In this document: piece by piece, positions 41,259 through 49,115 of the stretch | Numbering within the stretch: the first letter of the stretch is position 1 | Layout: every line of letters starts with the position of its first letter | Assembly: GCF_030209575.1 (NCBI RefSeq) | Contig: NZ_JARVRS010000001.1 | Span: 930,001-994,000 of the forward strand | Origin: Leifsonia sp. fls2-241-R2A-40a | GTDB taxonomy: Bacteria > Actinomycetota > Actinomycetes > Actinomycetales > Microbacteriaceae | DNA: 64,000 nt | Reading direction: 5' to 3' | Position numbers and translations under genes: made by a program | Notes under the pieces: model-generated | What the model was told of the DNA's origin: nothing | Databases searched by the model: none | Seen by the model: only the letters and a program-made list of their open reading frames with translations

Positions 41259-43834
41259 GGTGCTTCTCCCTCTGTCGCTTCACGGACCGGGATGGTCGTC
41301 CCCGCCACCAGCACGGCGCCTGCCGCGCGCTCCTCTGCCGTGGCCGGACGCAGTTGCCCGCGTTCTTCCACCCGGGCGATGGACGGGTCCGCCTCCGTCG
41401 GTGCATTCACGAACGAGCGGAACCGGCGCAGCCGCTCCGGGTCGCGCAGGGTCGCCGCCCATTCGTCCTCGTAGGTGTCGATGTGTGCGGCCATGGCCGC
41501 CTCCAGCTCGGCGCCGAGACCGAGCGAGTCCTCGACGACGACCTGACGGACGTGATCGACACCGCCGTCGAGGTCCTCCATCCATCTGGCCGTGCGCTGC
41601 AGCCGGTCGGCGGTGCGGATGTAGTACATGAGGTAGCGGTCGATGTACCGCACCAGCGTCTCGTCGTCGAGATCCGATGCGAGCAACTGCGCGTGCGCCG
41701 GCTGGAAGCCGCCGTTGCCGCCGACATAGAGGTTCCAGCCCTTGTCTGTCGCGATCACGCCCACGTCCTTGCCCCGGGCCTCCGCGCATTCACGGGCGCA
41801 TCCGGAGACGCCGAACTTGAACTTGTGCGGCGCGCGCAGGCCGCGGTACCGCAGTTCGAGTCCAACGGCCATCCCGACCGAGTCCTGCACCCCGTACCGG
41901 CACCACGTGGAACCCACGCAACTCTTCACATTGCGCAGCGCCTTGCCGTATGCCTGCCCGGACTCGAACCCCGCGTCCACCAGCCGTTTCCAGATCTCCG
42001 GCAGCTGGTCGAGCCGGGCGCCGAACATGTCGATCCGCTGCCCGCCCGTGATCTTCGTGTAGAGGCCGAAATCGGTGGCGACCTCGGCGATGACGCCGAG
42101 CTTCCGCGGGGTGATCTCGCCGCCCGGGATGCGCGGCACCACCGAATACGTTCCGTCCTTCTGCATGTTCGCGAGGGCGCGGTCGTTGGTGTCCTGGAGC
42201 GGGCCGCGACCGCCGTCGAGAGGGTAGCCGCTGTGCTGGCTGGCGAGGATGCTGCCGACGACGGGCTTGCAGATATCGCAGCCCCGACCGGTGCCGAGCC
42301 GGGCGATCGTCTCCTCCCAGCTGGTCAGCTCCAGCACCCGGATGGACTCGAACAGTTCCTGCCGGGACAGCGCGAAGTGCTCGCACAGCGCACGGGACAC
42401 GGTCGCGCCCGCAGCGGTGAGCTCTGCCTCCAGCAGCTTCTTCACCAACGGCACGCACGAGCCGCATTGGGTCCCGGCGCGGGTGCAGGCCTTCAGCTCG
42501 CCGAGATCGTGGCACCCGTCGCCGACGGCGCTCCGCACAGTTCCCGCCGTCACGTTGTTGCACGAGCAGACGAACGCGTCGTCGGGCAGTGCACCGCCGG
42601 CGGGCGGCTCGGCGCCCGCCGCCGAGAGATACGCCGCGGGCTCGGCGTCGAGCTCCCGGCCGAGCAGCGGTCGCAATCCGACGTACGGCGCGGCGTCACC
42701 GACGAAGACTCCGCCGAGGAGAGTCCTCGCGTCGTCGCTGACGACCAGCTTCTGGTACAGGCCCCGCGCAGGGTCCGCGTAGACGATCTCCAGCGCGCCG
42801 GGCTCCCGTGCGAAGGCGTCGCCGAAGCTCGCCACATCCACACCGGAGAGCTTGAGCTTGGTCGCATCGTCCACGGTGGTGAACGTCGCGTCACCGCCCA
42901 GCAGACGATCGGCCACGGTCTCCGCCATCGCGTTCGCCGGGGCGACCAGGCCGACTGTGCGTCCGTCGATCGCCGCGACCTCGCCGATGGCCCAGACCGA
43001 CGGGTCGGAGGTCCGGCACCCCTCGTCCACGACGATCCCGCCACGCTCGGCCGTCGCGATCCCGGCCTCCTTCGCCAGCTCGTCACGGGCACGGATGCCG
43101 ATCGAGAAGACGACGATGTCGGCCGGGACAGTCCGCCCGTCGGCGCACCGCACCGCCACCGGGAGATCGTCGTCGCCCACGACGATCTCGCGTGGGCGGG
43201 TGCCGAGGTGCAGATCGATGCCGCGCGCCGAGATCAGCCGGCCCAGCGCCTGCCCGGCGCCTTCGTCGAGCTGCGCCGACATCAGCCAGCCGCCCGAGTG
43301 GATGATGACCGCTTCGGCCCCGAGCGCAACGACACCGCCGGCCGCCTCCAACCCGAGCAGGCCGCCTCCGGCGACAGCGACCCGTGGCGCGCGGCCGAGT
43401 CGCTCGCGCAGTTCCGTCACCTCGACGACCAGCGCGTCGACGTCGTCGATGGTGCGGTAAACGCGGGATGCGGCGGAGCCGGGGATGTCCGGAACGGGTG
43501 CCGAGGATCCGGTGGCGAGCACGAGATCGTCATAGTCGAGTACTGCACCGGACGTCGTCGCGATCGTTCTGGCGACGGTGTCGATCGACGTGGCCGCTTC
43601 CCCGAGCCGGAGTTCGACAGCCGCGTCCTCCCAGTGAGAGGCGGGCTCGAGCGTGAGGTCCACCGTGGCGTCGGCGAGGCGTTTGCTGAGCTGGACGCGG
43701 TCGTACGGCAGGTAGGGCTCCTCGGACACGACCACGAGCGACCGGGACGTGCCGCCACCGCGCGAGACGAGGGCATCCACCAGTCGGTGCGCGGCGGGTC
43801 CGCCTCCCACGATCACTGTGCGTCGGGTCGTCAT
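41255..43834 (-). CDS. nirB: Nitrite reductase [NAD(P)H], large subunit
   Basis: From the ATG at 43834 after AGGAAGG the product is 859 residues, the normal NirB length. Domains in order: FAD/NAD oxidoreductase (VIVGGGPAAHRL, VAVAGGGLLGLEAAGGV, VWAIGEVAAI), BFD-like [2Fe-2S] domain (FVCSCNNVTAGTV, CTRAGTQCGSC), nitrite/sulfite reductase ferredoxin-like half, and the [4Fe-4S]-siroheme cysteines in CVGSTWC and GVSGCARECAEA. It reduces nitrite to ammonium. It heads the leftward operon nirB-cobA-nnaR and is divergent from nirD. Confidence 0.95.
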   Translation of the reverse strand: MTTRRTVIVGGGPAAHRLVDALVSRGGGTSRSLVVVSEEPYLPYDRVQLSKRLADATVDLTLEPASHWEDAAVELRLGEAATSIDTVARTIATTSGAVLDYDDLVLATGSSAPVPDIPGSAASRVYRTIDDVDALVVEVTELRERLGRAPRVAVAGGGLLGLEAAGGVVALGAEAVIIHSGGWLMSAQLDEGAGQALGRLISARGIDLHLGTRPREIVVGDDDLPVAVRCADGRTVPADIVVFSIGIRARDELAKEAGIATAERGGIVVDEGCRTSDPSVWAIGEVAAIDGRTVGLVAPANAMAETVADRLLGGDATFTTVDDATKLKLSGVDVASFGDAFAREPGALEIVYADPARGLYQKLVVSDDARTLLGGVFVGDAAPYVGLRPLLGRELDAEPAAYLSAAGAEPPAGGALPDDAFVCSCNNVTAGTVRSAVGDGCHDLGELKACTRAGTQCGSCVPLVKKLLEAELTAAGATVSRALCEHFALSRQELFESIRVLELTSWEETIARLGTGRGCDICKPVVGSILASQHSGYPLDGGRGPLQDTNDRALANMQKDGTYSVVPRIPGGEITPRKLGVIAEVATDFGLYTKITGGQRIDMFGARLDQLPEIWKRLVDAGFESGQAYGKALRNVKSCVGSTWCRYGVQDSVGMAVGLELRYRGLRAPHKFKFGVSGCARECAEARGKDVGVIATDKGWNLYVGGNGGFQPAHAQLLASDLDDETLVRYIDRYLMYYIRTADRLQRTARWMEDLDGGVDHVRQVVVEDSLGLGAELEAAMAAHIDTYEDEWAATLRDPERLRRFRSFVNAPTEADPSIARVEERGQLRPATAEERAAGAVLVAGTTIPVREATEGEAP

Positions 43835-43898
43835 GCGGGCCCCTTCCTGTCTGCAGCGGCTGCCGCCGCACCGGTCGGACCTCTCCCGGTGCCTTTCG

Positions 43899-43941
43899 AG
43901 CGTAGGAGAGCAGCGTTTCCCCTCCGTTTCGACTGTGTGAC
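43899..43941 (-). promoter_or_regulatory. nirB promoter with 11-bp-phased GlnR-like boxes
   Basis: On the minus strand GTCAC (43941-43937), 6 nt, GAAAC (43930-43926), 6 nt, GAAAC (43919-43915), 10 nt, TACGCT (43904-43899). GTCAC-n6-GAAAC is a perfect match to the GlnR a/b box pair. The -10 is 64 nt before the nirB start, so this transcript has a leader. Confidence 0.7.
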
Positions 43942-43991
43942 CTCTCGTTAACACGGAGCGCACACTGCAGCTCTCGCGATGTGAGCGCGGC

Positions 43992-44045
43992 TTCACGCGG
44001 TCGTTACACGATTCGCCGGTCGCGGAAACATCCCGCCCATAGCGT
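43992..44045 (+). promoter_or_regulatory. nirD promoter with 11-bp-phased GlnR-like boxes
   Basis: TTCAC (43992), GTTAC (44003), degenerate CGCCG (44014) and GAAAC (44025) start 11 bp apart; then 10 nt and TAGCGT (44040-44045), which ends 6 nt before the nirD ATG. No -35 is seen at the expected distance and no ribosome site before the ATG, so an activated, leaderless start is likely. Confidence 0.65.
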
Positions 44046-44051
44046 CGGACC

Positions 44052-44423
44052 ATGACGATCACGCAGAATCCCCCGCGGTCTGACGTCGAGCGCACCGACT
44101 GGGTGCCCGCCTGTCGTGTCGACGACCTCGAACCATCCTGGGGCGAGGTCGTGCTTCTCCGGATGCGCCAGATCGCGCTCTTCCTCCTCTCACCCCGAGA
44201 GGTCTACGCGGTCGCGCACGAGGACCCAGCGGGCGGCGCACCCGTCATGGCTCGCGGTATCGTCGGCTCCCGCGGCGATCGCCCGACCGTCGCCTCTCCG
44301 CTGCACAAAGAGGTGTACGACCTCGGCACCGGTGAGTGCTTCACCGATCCTGCCCTCGTCCTGCGCACGTTCCGCACCCGGGTCGTCGGCGGCTTCATCG
44401 AGATCGAGCTGGAGGCCGAGTGA
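44052..44423 (+). CDS. nirD: Nitrite reductase [NAD(P)H], small subunit
   Basis: The 123-residue protein has the Rieske-like fold of NirD: WVPACRVDDLEPSWGEVVLL, IALFLLSPREVYAVAHEDPAGGAPVMARGIVG, and LHKEVYDLGTGECF. As usual for NirD, the Rieske Cys/His cluster ligands are absent. It forms the complex with NirB. It is encoded apart from nirB, on the divergent transcript, and coupled to the chelatase gene by a GTGA overlap. Confidence 0.9.
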   Translation: MTITQNPPRSDVERTDWVPACRVDDLEPSWGEVVLLRMRQIALFLLSPREVYAVAHEDPAGGAPVMARGIVGSRGDRPTVASPLHKEVYDLGTGECFTDPALVLRTFRTRVVGGFIEIELEAE

Positions 44424-45115
44424 CCGGGTTGGTCCTCGCCGCCTCACACGGCACCTCCTCGCCAGAGGGCCAGGCCGCCGTCCGCCGCCTGGTGGAGCGC
44501 GTCGCGGACAGCCTGCCCGTGCGAGTCGTCGGCTGCCACGTCGACGTCGAGCAGCCGGATGTCCCGACCGCCCTCGGGCAGTCGTCGAACGAGGTCGACC
44601 ACGCGACGATCGTTCCCCTCCTGCTCTCGGCCGGCTACCACGTCTTCGTCGACCTCGCCGAGAGCGCAGACGCCTCCCCCGTCCCGACGACCGTGGCTCC
44701 CGCGCTCGGGCCCGACCCGCGACTCGCGGCCGTCCTCGCCCAACGGCTCACGGAAGCCGGCCTGCGACCCGACGACTCCATCGTGCTGGCCGCCGCCGGT
44801 TCCACGGATACACGAGCAGTGGGAGACTGCGAGCGGATGGGCGAGCTGCTCGGATCGCACCTGGGCAGGCCCGTCTCCGTCGGATTCATCTCCGCCGCAG
44901 CGCCCCGCCTGGCCGATGCAGTCTCCGCCGCCCGGTCTCGAAACCCCGGCCGGCGGGTCCTCATAGCCACGTACCTGCTGGCCCCCGGCTACTTCGCGTC
45001 ACTTGCCGGGCAGGCGGGAGGAGACGTGGTCACAGCTCCCCTGCTGACGGCGGAGCACACACCGCTGGAGCTCGTCGAAATCGTCATGGCCCGCGCGGTG
45101 CTCGCCACTGCCTGA
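44420..45115 (+). CDS. Sirohydrochlorin ferrochelatase-like protein (CbiX/SirB)
   Basis: The GTG overlapping the nirD stop gives 231 residues. Two CbiX repeats are visible: LVLAASHGTSSPEGQAAVRRLVERV with the metal-binding His, VPLLLSAGYHVFVDL, and the second half IVLAAAGSTDTRA and LIATYLLAPGYFASLA. It inserts Fe2+ into sirohydrochlorin to finish siroheme for NirB. The dehydrogenase step (precorrin-2 to sirohydrochlorin) has no gene here and must come from elsewhere. Confidence 0.88.
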   Translation: MTGLVLAASHGTSSPEGQAAVRRLVERVADSLPVRVVGCHVDVEQPDVPTALGQSSNEVDHATIVPLLLSAGYHVFVDLAESADASPVPTTVAPALGPDPRLAAVLAQRLTEAGLRPDDSIVLAAAGSTDTRAVGDCERMGELLGSHLGRPVSVGFISAAAPRLADAVSAARSRNPGRRVLIATYLLAPGYFASLAGQAGGDVVTAPLLTAEHTPLELVEIVMARAVLATA

Positions 45116-45195
45116 CCCGCGTCCCCACGCCGCTGTGTCGGCTAGCCCGGAGGATCGCGGCTTCTCTGCTTCCAGCCAGCTACCGCCGGAGAGGC

Positions 45196-46332
45196 CTACT
45201 CGGTCGGGCTCGGAGGAGGTGCGTCGGCCGGGCGGCTGTGGGCGTCTCGGCGCGCCCAGCCGAGCCACCACATGGTGATCGCGCCGGCGATGAGTCCCCA
45301 CAATGCGGATCCGATCCCGCCGACGACGACCCCGGACACGACGACGAGGAAGGTCACGATCGCTGCGATGCGGTGCCGGACGTCCTCCAGCGCGCTCACG
45401 ATACTGCTGACCAGCGCCCCGAGCACCGCGAGACCAGCCACCGCCGTCACCAGGATGGCAGGCGCAGCGCTGATCAGCGCCGTAGCCAACCCCGCAGCCG
45501 CACCCAGAGGGAGATAGAGAAGACCGTTGGTGAGGGTGGCGATCCACCTCCGGGACGGATCGGGTGATGCCTCCGGTGAGGCCATGATCGCCGCGGTGAT
45601 CGCGCCCAGATTGATCGCGTGACCCCCGAACAGCGCTGCAGCCGCCGATCCGACGCCCTGACCGACGAGCGAGAACCGCGGCGGGGCGACGTACCCGTAC
45701 GTATTCATCACCACGAAGCCCGGCACGTTCTGACCCGCCATCGTCACAACGAATAAGGGCAGCCCGACGCTCAGCACCGTGAGCGGGTCGAAGGTGGGCG
45801 CGACGAACACCAATCGCGGCGTGATCGCCGCCTCGCCGACCCACCCGGTTCCGGCAGCCACGAGGATCGCCGCGACAGCCACCAGCATGGCCGCCGGGAC
45901 CGCCCACCGCGGCGCGAGCCGGAACAGAACCAGCCAGACGACCACGATCGGGACCGCGTACTGCGGCAGCGTGGCAACCGCCTGCACCGGCGCCAGACAG
46001 ATCGGCAACAGCACGCCGGCGAGCATCGCGCTGGCCAACGGCCGCGGAATGCTCGCGATCGCACGGCCCAGCCACCGCCAGAGGCCGCACAGCACCATGA
46101 GCACCGCCGACACCAGAAACGCACCCACCGCATCCGAGAACCGGATATGGCCACCGGCCGCGGCGAGCAGGACAGCTGCACCGGGAGTGGACCAGGCGAT
46201 CGCGAGCGGAACCCGCAGCCAGAGCGCGCCCACCGTGCTGACGATCGCGATGGCGATGCACACCGCGAACAACCCCGACGAGGCCTCAGCAGCGGTCGCG
46301 CCGACCGCGCGGAGCCCGGCGACGACGATCAC
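45196..46332 (-). CDS. benE: BenE-family benzoate/H+ symporter-like transporter
   Basis: The protein is a 10-12-segment membrane carrier with BenE landmarks (WSTPGAAVLLAAAGG, VGLPLFVVTMAGQNVPGFVVMNTYGY, GGHAINLGAITAAI). The GTG at 46332 gives 378 residues, but the same frame upstream still encodes a family-like start (LLQPISAGFVAAISGFASSFVIVV) back to about 46395 with no ATG, GTG or TTG before a TAA. So the true start may be a CTG, or the start codon has been lost. No aromatic catabolic genes are adjacent; the substrate is uncertain. Confidence 0.8.
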   Translation of the reverse strand: MIVVAGLRAVGATAAEASSGLFAVCIAIAIVSTVGALWLRVPLAIAWSTPGAAVLLAAAGGHIRFSDAVGAFLVSAVLMVLCGLWRWLGRAIASIPRPLASAMLAGVLLPICLAPVQAVATLPQYAVPIVVVWLVLFRLAPRWAVPAAMLVAVAAILVAAGTGWVGEAAITPRLVFVAPTFDPLTVLSVGLPLFVVTMAGQNVPGFVVMNTYGYVAPPRFSLVGQGVGSAAAALFGGHAINLGAITAAIMASPEASPDPSRRWIATLTNGLLYLPLGAAAGLATALISAAPAILVTAVAGLAVLGALVSSIVSALEDVRHRIAAIVTFLVVVSGVVVGGIGSALWGLIAGAITMWWLGWARRDAHSRPADAPPPSPTE

Positions 46333-46417
46333 GAACGACGACGCGAAACCGGAGATGGCAGCGACGAACCCGGCCGAGATCGGCTGAAGCAGGGATGACG
46401 AAGCGATAGAGGAGAGC

Positions 46418-46735
46418 TTAGAACCCGACGCCCGGCCGACGCATCCACCCGGCCGGCGGGACGCTCGATCTTACCTCCGTCTCCCTATCCGCTCCCGCCC
46501 CTCCGTGCGCTGGCGGGTTCGTTCGTCCTGTGGAGGTCTGGGCCGACTTTGTGACCATCTCGGCTAGCCATTGGTCGAAGCCGCTATAGCCTTCGCTCGG
46601 GGCATAGCGCTTGACGAAATCGGGCAACTCTTCTTCTCGCGCACCGGCCAGCTCCGCCCGGTCCGCTAGATAGGGCCCGGTCGCGAATCGGACGAGACGA
46701 TCGGCAACCTCTCGCGCCGCGATGGGCGAATCCGG
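46418..46735 (-). pseudogene. Remnant of an NmrA-like NAD(P)-binding oxidoreductase
   Basis: The leftward frame reads SPIAAREVADRLVRFATGPYLADRAELAGAREEELPDFVKRYAPSEGYSGF (about 46735-46570), the C-terminal third of NmrA/SDR-like proteins where a regulatory-domain promoter of type D-VAD-L is followed by LAGP-EE. No start codon or Rossmann half is present, and the rest of the frame to 46418 is not family-like. It is a truncated gene. Confidence 0.5.
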
Positions 46736-46739
46736 GCAA

Positions 46740-46772
46740 AAACCCCCGGAATCGTTGAGTTTCCGGGGGTTT
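46740..46772. terminator. Hairpin between two gene remnants
   Basis: AAACCCCCGGAA (46740-46751) pairs perfectly with TTCCGGGGGTTT (46761-46772) around a 9-nt loop; both ends are T/A tracts, so it can work as an intrinsic terminator in both directions. Confidence 0.7.
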
Positions 46773-46778
46773 CACTTG

Positions 46779-46900
46779 GCCCTCGCCCGCATGGGCACGC
46801 CCGCGGATGGTCTGCCGCCGTGGTGTGGCTGGCCTCCGATAGCGCGTCGTTCATCACTGGCGAGCAGATTACGGTCAACGGCGGTCACAGCCTCACCTGA
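46779..46900 (+). pseudogene. C-terminal remnant of an SDR gene
   Basis: LARMGTPADG is read in one frame (from about 46782) and VVWLASDSASFITGEQITVNGGHSLT in another (46820-46900, stop TGA). Together they are the standard SDR ending LxRxGTPxDVAxxVxWLASDxASFITGxxxxVxGG with a frameshift at about 46812-46820. Nothing of the catalytic part remains upstream. Confidence 0.65.
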
Positions 46901-47536
46901 TCACGCACATCGGGGAGCGCGCTGAGATCCGGTTGGGTTTCGCGAACTACGTCGCCAGGCCGGGCGAAGCCGTGAACAGGGGACTTGGGGTTGAATCCGC
47001 GGACGATGAGCCAGATCCCGAGGGCGAGCTCGAAGAGGGCAATCGGACGTGCCGCCAGGGCTGCCGCCCGGGTTGGTGCGGTCGATTACGCCGAAGAAGA
47101 TCGCGATGTCCGAGATGAGCAGCAGTGGGGCGGCGATGAAGGCGACGATCGGGAAGACGCGGGGAACGAGGCGGGCGCGGCAGAGGATGTAGCCGAGGAG
47201 CAGATCGTTGAAGACGGACATCAGGCTCTGCGAAACCAGGAAAGCACCGTTATAGATCGCGATCAGGCTGTCACCGTTGGCTGCGGCGACGAGCGCTTCA
47301 GTTCCACCACCCCCGGCACCCTGTCGAAGCGCGACGACAGCGAGGACGCTCGCGACGCCGACCAGATTCAGCGCGCTCTCGAGGACCCGTGATGTCACGA
47401 AGCCGAGGGCTGCGGTCTCGCTCTGTCGTTTGCCGACGGCGAAGAGGACGACCGCGGTGCCGACGTTCGCTATCGCGACGATCACCTCTGAGAAGGTCAA
47501 TCGAGCGCTGGTCGTGAACGAGAACGCCGCAGTCAT
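46885..47536 (-). pseudogene. DUF4386 membrane protein, truncated and frameshifted
   Basis: From 47536 leftward the frame reads a DUF4386 pattern (ARLTFSEVIVAIANVGTAVVLFAVGKRQSETAALGFVTSRVLESALNLVGV, NDLLLGYILCRARLVPRVFPIVAFIAAPLLLISDIAIFFG). After NPGG near 47075 the sense shifts to another frame (AALAARPIALFELALGIWLIVRGFNPKSPV) that ends at 46885. The usual N-terminal 60 or so residues are missing, replaced by an antisense EAL remnant. The gene is therefore broken at both ends. Confidence 0.75.
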
Positions 47537-47711
47537 GATCGCCCTGGGGGTCGATGCAGCGCGCGCGTCCGGTGTACGGACGGTCGCCGAAGGTGTCGAG
47601 ACACGCGATTAGCTGGAACGGATCACGCGCGTGGGGTGCGATCGTGCGCAAGGCTACCTTGTCGACCGGCCGATGCCGCAACAGGCGATGATCCTGTTGC
47701 TCGCCGCTTAG
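47520..47711 (+). pseudogene. C-terminal remnant of an EAL-domain (c-di-GMP phosphodiesterase) gene
   Basis: The rightward frame reads AARASGVRTVAEGVETRD, a TAG at 47610-47612, then LERITRVGCDRAQGYLVDRPMPQ and a stop at 47709-47711. This is the unmistakable EAL-domain end (VVAEGVET, GCDxxQGYLxxxPMP). The TAG stands where most relatives have Q or E. The first three quarters of the domain are gone and are replaced by the antisense DUF4386 remnant. Confidence 0.8.
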
Positions 47712-48367
47712 AACGACCCGGTGAGTACTACGCAGCAGCGGCCCTCCTGCGGGTCGAGCCGCGCCCGCTCGGGGTCGTCGCCGTGCGCGGCCAGCACGCC
47801 CCGGAGCAGGGCATGGTTCATGCCGCAGACGAGGTCCGTGTGCCGCTGTGCGAGCCTGTGGAACGGGCAGTTGCGCAGGGTGATGTCCGACCCGTCGGCG
47901 TCCGACGGCTCGTAGCCGCGATCCCGCAGTTCCGTCTCAAGCGTGCGGGCGGGTGTCGCGCTGCGCGTCCCCTCCGCCTCGGCGGCGGAGACGAGCGCCT
48001 CCCGCACCCGTCCAGTGTCGTCGGCGGCAACTGCGGACGTCATGAGCTCGGCGAGCAGCCGGTAGTCGCGGGGAGGGACGGACACGGAGGTCTCCCGCGC
48101 GCTGCGCACGTACCGCTTGGCCGGGCGGCCAGCGCCGGGGCCACCGCGCCCGGGGTCGCGAGCGTAGCTCGTCTCGAGCAGGCCGGCCTCGGCCAGGCGG
48201 TCGAGGTGGTACGCGGCGAGGGTGCGGCTCATCCCTGTGGCCGACGCCGCGTCCTCCCTGGCGACGGGCTCGTCCTTGGACGAGACGTAGTCGTACAGGC
48301 GGCGGCGGGCCGGGTCGGCCAGTGCTCCTACCGCCTGAACCGCGGCGTCCTCACCATGCGTTTCCAT
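47708..48367 (-). CDS. Winged-helix regulator with C-terminal cysteine cluster (ArsR/SufR-like)
   Basis: From the ATG at 48367 the product is 219 residues (a GTG two codons upstream is possible). The N-terminus is a winged helix (ALADPARRRLYDYVSSKDEPVAREDAASATGMSRTLAAYHLDRLAEAGLLE). The C-terminal part holds LRNCPFHRLAQRH, LVCGMNHALL and GRCCVVL, a pattern like the Fe-S-binding cysteines of SufR-type regulators. It is divergent from folE, which it may control; a metal or Fe-S cluster as signal is inferred from the cysteines. Confidence 0.8.
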   Translation of the reverse strand: METHGEDAAVQAVGALADPARRRLYDYVSSKDEPVAREDAASATGMSRTLAAYHLDRLAEAGLLETSYARDPGRGGPGAGRPAKRYVRSARETSVSVPPRDYRLLAELMTSAVAADDTGRVREALVSAAEAEGTRSATPARTLETELRDRGYEPSDADGSDITLRNCPFHRLAQRHTDLVCGMNHALLRGVLAAHGDDPERARLDPQEGRCCVVLTGSF

Positions 48368-48450
48368 GCCCACACTCTAACAACAATGAATCTTGACAAA
48401 AAGGGTCGATCGGCGCACCCTGAGATCATCTCGACGGAGAAAGGCTGACG

Positions 48451-49092
48451 ATGAACGCATCCGCAGCACTCGACCGGGACGCCACGACCTGGCTGCGCGC
48501 GAGCCCGGCCGACCTCCGGGTGGTGTCCGGGGCGCCCGCCCCCGACACGGTCGCCGCAGCAGAGGCCGCAGAAGCCTTCCTCACCGCTCTCGGGGTGCCG
48601 CTCGAGTCTGAGCACCTCCGTGACACTCCCGCACGGATGGCACGGGCGTGGGCGGAACTGCTCACTCCGCGGCCGTTCGACCTGACGACCTTCCCGAACG
48701 AGGAGGGCTACGACGAGCTGGTCGTCGCCCGCGACATCCCCGTCCGGTCCCTGTGCGAGCACCACCTGCTGCCGTTCACCGGGCGGGCCTGGGTGGCTTA
48801 CCTGCCAGGCGATCGCATCATCGGACTGTCCAAGCTCGCCAGGGTCGTCGAGCTGTTCGCGTGCCGCCCGCAGACGCAGGAGCGGCTGACGAAGCAGGTA
48901 GCGGATTGGCTGCAGGAGCACCTGCGTCCGCAAGCGGTCGGGGTCGTCATCGCCGCCGAGCACTCCTGCATGACACTCCGCGGCGCCAACGCCGTCGGAT
49001 CGAGCACGGTCACCTCGACGCTGCTCGGCCGTCTCCGCGACGACGCCCGGTCGCGCGCGGAGTTCCTCGCCCTCACCGGCATCGCGTCCTGA
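48451..49092 (+). CDS. folE: GTP cyclohydrolase I
   Basis: The 213-residue protein starts at an ATG after GAGAAAGGCTGACG. Zinc and catalytic residues are in place: VRSLCEHHLLPFTGRAWVAYLP, IGLSKLARVVELFACRPQTQERLT and AAEHSCMTLRGA. It converts GTP to dihydroneopterin triphosphate. No other folate genes (folB, folK, folP) are nearby; instead a transaldolase follows 23 bp later and a cysteine-rich regulator is divergent, so this may be a second, stress-linked copy. Confidence 0.93.
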   Translation: MNASAALDRDATTWLRASPADLRVVSGAPAPDTVAAAEAAEAFLTALGVPLESEHLRDTPARMARAWAELLTPRPFDLTTFPNEEGYDELVVARDIPVRSLCEHHLLPFTGRAWVAYLPGDRIIGLSKLARVVELFACRPQTQERLTKQVADWLQEHLRPQAVGVVIAAEHSCMTLRGANAVGSSTVTSTLLGRLRDDARSRAEFLALTGIAS

Positions 49093-49115
49093 GCGACGCG
49101 GAAGGGAGCACCACC

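Noticed and set aside
41354-43951. Very long open frame (865 codons) on the plus strand opposite nirB
   Set aside because: It is the antisense shadow of a complete, motif-rich nirB; composition is Arg/Ala/Asp rich with no domain, as expected in high-GC DNA.
48393-48421. TTGACA before folE as a complete promoter
   Set aside because: The -35 is perfect but no acceptable -10 is found at 16-18 bp, so only a half promoter can be seen.
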